16,577 nucleotides of DNA from Planctomycetota bacterium (GTDB lineage Bacteria > Planctomycetota > Brocadiia > JAJRTI01): assembly GCA_024278415.1 (NCBI GenBank), contig JAJRTI010000422.1:1-16577 (forward strand). Direction: 5' to 3'. This document shows, one piece after another, positions 15,186-16,577 of the stretch; within the stretch, counting starts at the first letter, position 1, and each line of letters begins with the position of its first letter. Made by a program: the position numbers and the translations under genes. The notes below the pieces were generated by a model. That model searched no databases. It was given only the letters and a program-made list of their open reading frames with translations, and had not been told where the DNA came from.

Positions 15186-15214
15186 AGTATACCGCCCGCA
15201 CCGCGCGGCGGCAA
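15186..15214 (-). promoter_or_regulatory. Sigma70-like promoter for rluD-tatA-tatA-small genes
   Basis: On the minus strand TTGCCG (15209-15214) and TATACT (15186-15191) are separated by exactly 17 bp. Each hexamer is close to consensus (TTGACA, TATAAT). Transcription would start near 15179, giving a leader of about 70 nt before the rluD ATG at 15108. It is the best promoter I can see in the window. Confidence 0.65.
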
Positions 15215-15239
15215 GGTTGGGCAGAGGGCGCGGCCGGAC

Positions 15240-15334
15240 AGGTGCGAGGCCCTGTGCTACTAACGTTGAGGACATCGAAGTCTCTTTGCACCTCCATCAA
15301 AACCACACGCGTCTGGTTTGATGCCACAGGGCCT
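15240..15334. ncRNA. Possible structured intergenic element with crossing stems
   Basis: Three complementary pairs are visible: aggtgc/gcacct (15240-15245 with 15288-15293), aggccctgtg/cacagggcct (15247-15256 with 15325-15334), and atcaaaacca/tggtttgat (about 15295-15322, one bulge). The first two cross, which would make a pseudoknot. It may equally be decayed repeat sequence. Strand and function are unknown. Confidence 0.3.
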
Positions 15335-15420
15335 TCGTACTGCATTTCGTAGGATCGTTTGTCGCACGCTTGCGTCTGCGTCCGCCGTACGGCGCAATGG
15401 CGCTTAGTTAAGCGATTCTG

Positions 15421-15437
15421 TTGTCCCGTAGGGACAA
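15421..15437. repeat. Hairpin ttgtccc/gggacaa
   Basis: A perfect 7-bp stem with loop gta lies just left of the 25-bp inverted repeat. A near-copy with stem gtccc/gggac and loop gca is found just right of the other inverted repeat, at 15967-15979. The two flank the segment almost symmetrically. Confidence 0.8.
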
Positions 15438-15443
15438 TTGAGA

Positions 15444-15921
15444 CTAGTGTCGCGTCCCGCAAGTTCGTATGCCTATCTGAGTCGGTGGGGCTGTGCTTGG
15501 AGACCCGCGTCGTCCGATTGGCCAAACGCGCTCCCACAGCGCCACAGGGGGCGCAATTGTGCGCAAACCCCGAACGGGGTTTGACAACAGAGCCCAGGGT
15601 AGCCGCAGAATGCGGCTACCCTGGGTGCACGACCGCAGAACGATTGAACGCCGAAGGCGTTCCACAAGAATGTGGGATACGATGCGAGGCCATCCGCGTA
15701 GAACCCGTTCGGGGGGGGCGTGCGATGTCGCCGAGGGTTTCCCAGGGTTGCGCTACGCTTAACCCTGGGCTTTGGGGTATAACGCCTACGGCGTAGCGAC
15801 ATGAGGCGCCGGACCCCGGGCAAGGGATGCATCCACCGAGCGTCGCGGCAGATAGAATTGGCAGGCATTGCCCAACCTGTGCGCCGGATTGGGTAAACGA
15901 ACTTGCGGGACGCGACACTAG
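15444..15921. repeat. 478-bp segment bounded by a perfect 25-bp inverted repeat, filled with hairpins
   Basis: The left arm 15444-15468 (starts ctagtgtcgcg, ends gcaagttcgt) is the exact reverse complement of 15897-15921. Inside is a chain of perfect short-loop hairpins: 15564-15583 (8-bp stem), 15593-15625 (15-bp stem), 15646-15662 (7-bp stem), 15662-15675 (5-bp stem), 15741-15769 (9-bp stem) and 15782-15794 (5-bp stem). No transposase is encoded. The layout recalls a MITE or a composite REP cluster. Confidence 0.75.
15593..15625. repeat. Perfect 15-bp stem, 3-nt loop hairpin
   Basis: cccagggtagccgca (15593-15607) and tgcggctaccctggg (15611-15625) are exact complements around the loop gaa. 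The word cccagggtt/aaccctggg recurs in another hairpin at 15741-15769, so the two are probably related repeat units. Confidence 0.95.
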
Positions 15922-15941
15922 CCCAGCACTTCAGTGCTGGG
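15922..15941. repeat. Hairpin cccagcact/agtgctggg
   Basis: A 9-bp complementary pair (15922-15930 with 15933-15941) lies immediately next to the right arm of the 25-bp inverted repeat. The two-base gap means the real loop is at least four bases with a shorter stem. Confidence 0.8.
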
Positions 15942-16016
15942 GACACGGAGCCCTGAGTGAACACCAGTCCCGCAGGGACGACTGAATGCTGAGAACAGCA
16001 GCGGATTGACGATTGC

Positions 16017-16034
16017 GTCCGCCGTACGGCGGAC
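16017..16034. repeat. Perfect 18-bp palindrome
   Basis: gtccgccgtacggcggac is identical to its own reverse complement. A related sequence, gcgtccgccgtacggcgc, occurs near 15376-15393, indicating a repeated unit. Confidence 0.9.
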
Positions 16035-16198
16035 GTGCTACAAACGCCGGATCGCGCATTGGGCGAGACGCCTTGTCGGAATGCTGTACTGAGGCCTCAT
16101 GCTTCTGGCGCAGACACTTGGTGACAGGCCCTTCGTCGGGCGAGAACCACAGATGCCCAGAGATACCCGCAGGCTCCATCTGCGTGATCTGTTACGAG

Positions 16199-16213
16199 GC
16201 GGGCTTCGCCCGC
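16199..16213. repeat. Hairpin gcgggc/gcccgc
   Basis: A 6-bp perfect stem with the stable loop ttc, one of the chain of small hairpins in this gene-free region. Confidence 0.75.
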
Positions 16214-16282
16214 AACCCAAGGCTTCTGGCTGTCATGGATCAGAGGCAAGACGTGGCGTGTGGAGGGCAGGTTCGCTGTTCC

Positions 16283-16328
16283 GTATTGCGTATTCGGATC
16301 GCGATCCGAGATACGGAATACGCAATAC
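16283..16328. repeat. Inverted repeat with nested palindrome
   Basis: Perfect 13-bp arms gtattgcgtattc (16283-16295) and gaatacgcaatac (16316-16328) enclose a perfect 14-bp palindrome, cggatcgcgatccg (16295-16308). The tacg/gtatt words are reminiscent of the tandem repeat at 1-30. Confidence 0.9.
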
Positions 16329-16429
16329 CCTGCCAAGAGTGCGCGCACACCACGCAACTTCTTGTTTTTTGTCGCGGTTGCTGACCGCGAAGGCGCTACG
16401 CTTTCTCGCAGACTTCGCTGCGAAAAAGG

Positions 16430-16444
16430 GGCGGCTGCGCCGCC
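16430..16444. repeat. Hairpin ggcggc/gccgcc
   Basis: A 6-bp perfect stem with loop tgc, next to a second small stem tcgcag/ctgcga (16406-16411 with 16418-16423). Both lie directly left of the 121-bp element. Confidence 0.75.
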
Positions 16445-16456
16445 GTCGGGCCGCTT

Positions 16457-16577
16457 GTAGTAGGGCGATTTATCGCCCGTCTGCCTCGTGAGGGCAAGGA
16501 CGTTCGACGGGCAATGAATTGCCCTACTACAAACCACGTCGCCTCGCGCCGCACACATCGACAACATGTTGTCGTTC
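16457..16577. repeat. 121-bp dispersed palindromic element, copy 2 (reaches window end)
   Basis: It matches 12797-12917 in the same orientation at 117 of 121 positions and may continue past the window. This copy has the perfect 16-bp palindrome cgacaacatgttgtcg (16559-16574), which copy 1 breaks at one base. Confidence 0.95.

Larger units (their letters stand above)
15109..16577. other. Long intergenic region with promoter and many hairpins, no gene seen
   Basis: Nearly 1.5 kb without a credible gene on either strand. Open frames exist (for example minus strand 15473-15964) but they are composed of hairpin repeats and match no family I know. The right-hand ~1.2 kb consists of short perfect stems separated by 10-40 bp. 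No tRNA, rRNA, CRISPR array or transposase is visible. Confidence 0.75.

Noticed and set aside
15473..15964. A 163-residue open frame on the minus strand
   Set aside because: It is built from the hairpin array and the 25-bp inverted repeat, has no recognisable domain and no ribosome site. Repeats lacking stops in one frame explain it.
15421..15980. CRISPR array
   Set aside because: The hairpins differ from one another and are not evenly spaced direct repeats; no cas gene is present.
15981..16282. tRNA or small structured RNA gene
   Set aside because: I looked for cloverleaf arms and a T-loop GTTCRA motif in the gene-free region and found only simple short hairpins.

Overview
The window is about 16.6 kb of GC-rich bacterial DNA. 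Every gene I can support lies on the minus strand, so transcription runs from high to low coordinates. An uncultured member of the PVC superphylum, most likely Planctomycetota, fits best. The grounds are two tandem TatA genes, a VWA/glutamine-amidotransferase-like membrane protein next to a MoxR ATPase and an ABC-2 exporter, few Shine-Dalgarno sites, and intergenic gaps packed with palindromic repeats. The phylum is inferred from gene style, not from a marker gene, so it is a low-confidence call.

Layout in transcription order. (1) 15109-16577 is about 1.5 kb without a credible gene. It is a patchwork of hairpins, including a segment bounded by a perfect 25-bp inverted repeat and, at the right edge, a 121-bp dispersed repeat. 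It ends in a good sigma70-like promoter at 15186-15214. (2) A housekeeping cluster follows: RluD-type pseudouridine synthase, two TatA-type translocase subunits, and two very small paralogous proteins of unknown function joined by an ATGA overlap. (3) 12703-12961 is a repeat-filled gap with the second copy of the 121-bp element. (4) A membrane and cell-envelope cluster follows: an NHL-repeat lipoprotein, a large VWA/GATase-like membrane protein, a MoxR AAA ATPase, a ComF phosphoribosyltransferase, a secreted/membrane protein with a GPVDYY motif, an ABC ATPase, a duplicated ABC-2 permease, and a GT39-like glycosyltransferase ending at 95. Positions 1-30 hold an 8-bp tandem repeat.

How the genes may work together. 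MoxR ATPases are commonly encoded beside VWA proteins and act as chaperones for them. The GPVDYY protein and the ABC pair resemble the auxiliary and exporter parts of GldA/GldF-like transporters. The cluster may therefore build or remodel something at the envelope, with the NHL lipoprotein as a surface or periplasmic scaffold. This is inference from context. The usual DUF58 partner of MoxR is not in the window.

The most striking observation is that two adjacent genes, the NHL lipoprotein and the VWA protein, are each interrupted by one in-frame TAA, with clear homologous coding sequence continuing in the same frame. In the NHL gene the stop falls at the start of blade 5 of a six-blade propeller. 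In the VWA gene it removes the C-terminal membrane anchor. Sequencing error, paired nonsense mutations, or UAA readthrough/recoding could each explain it. Wholesale recoding is unlikely because TAA also ends two other reading frames here.
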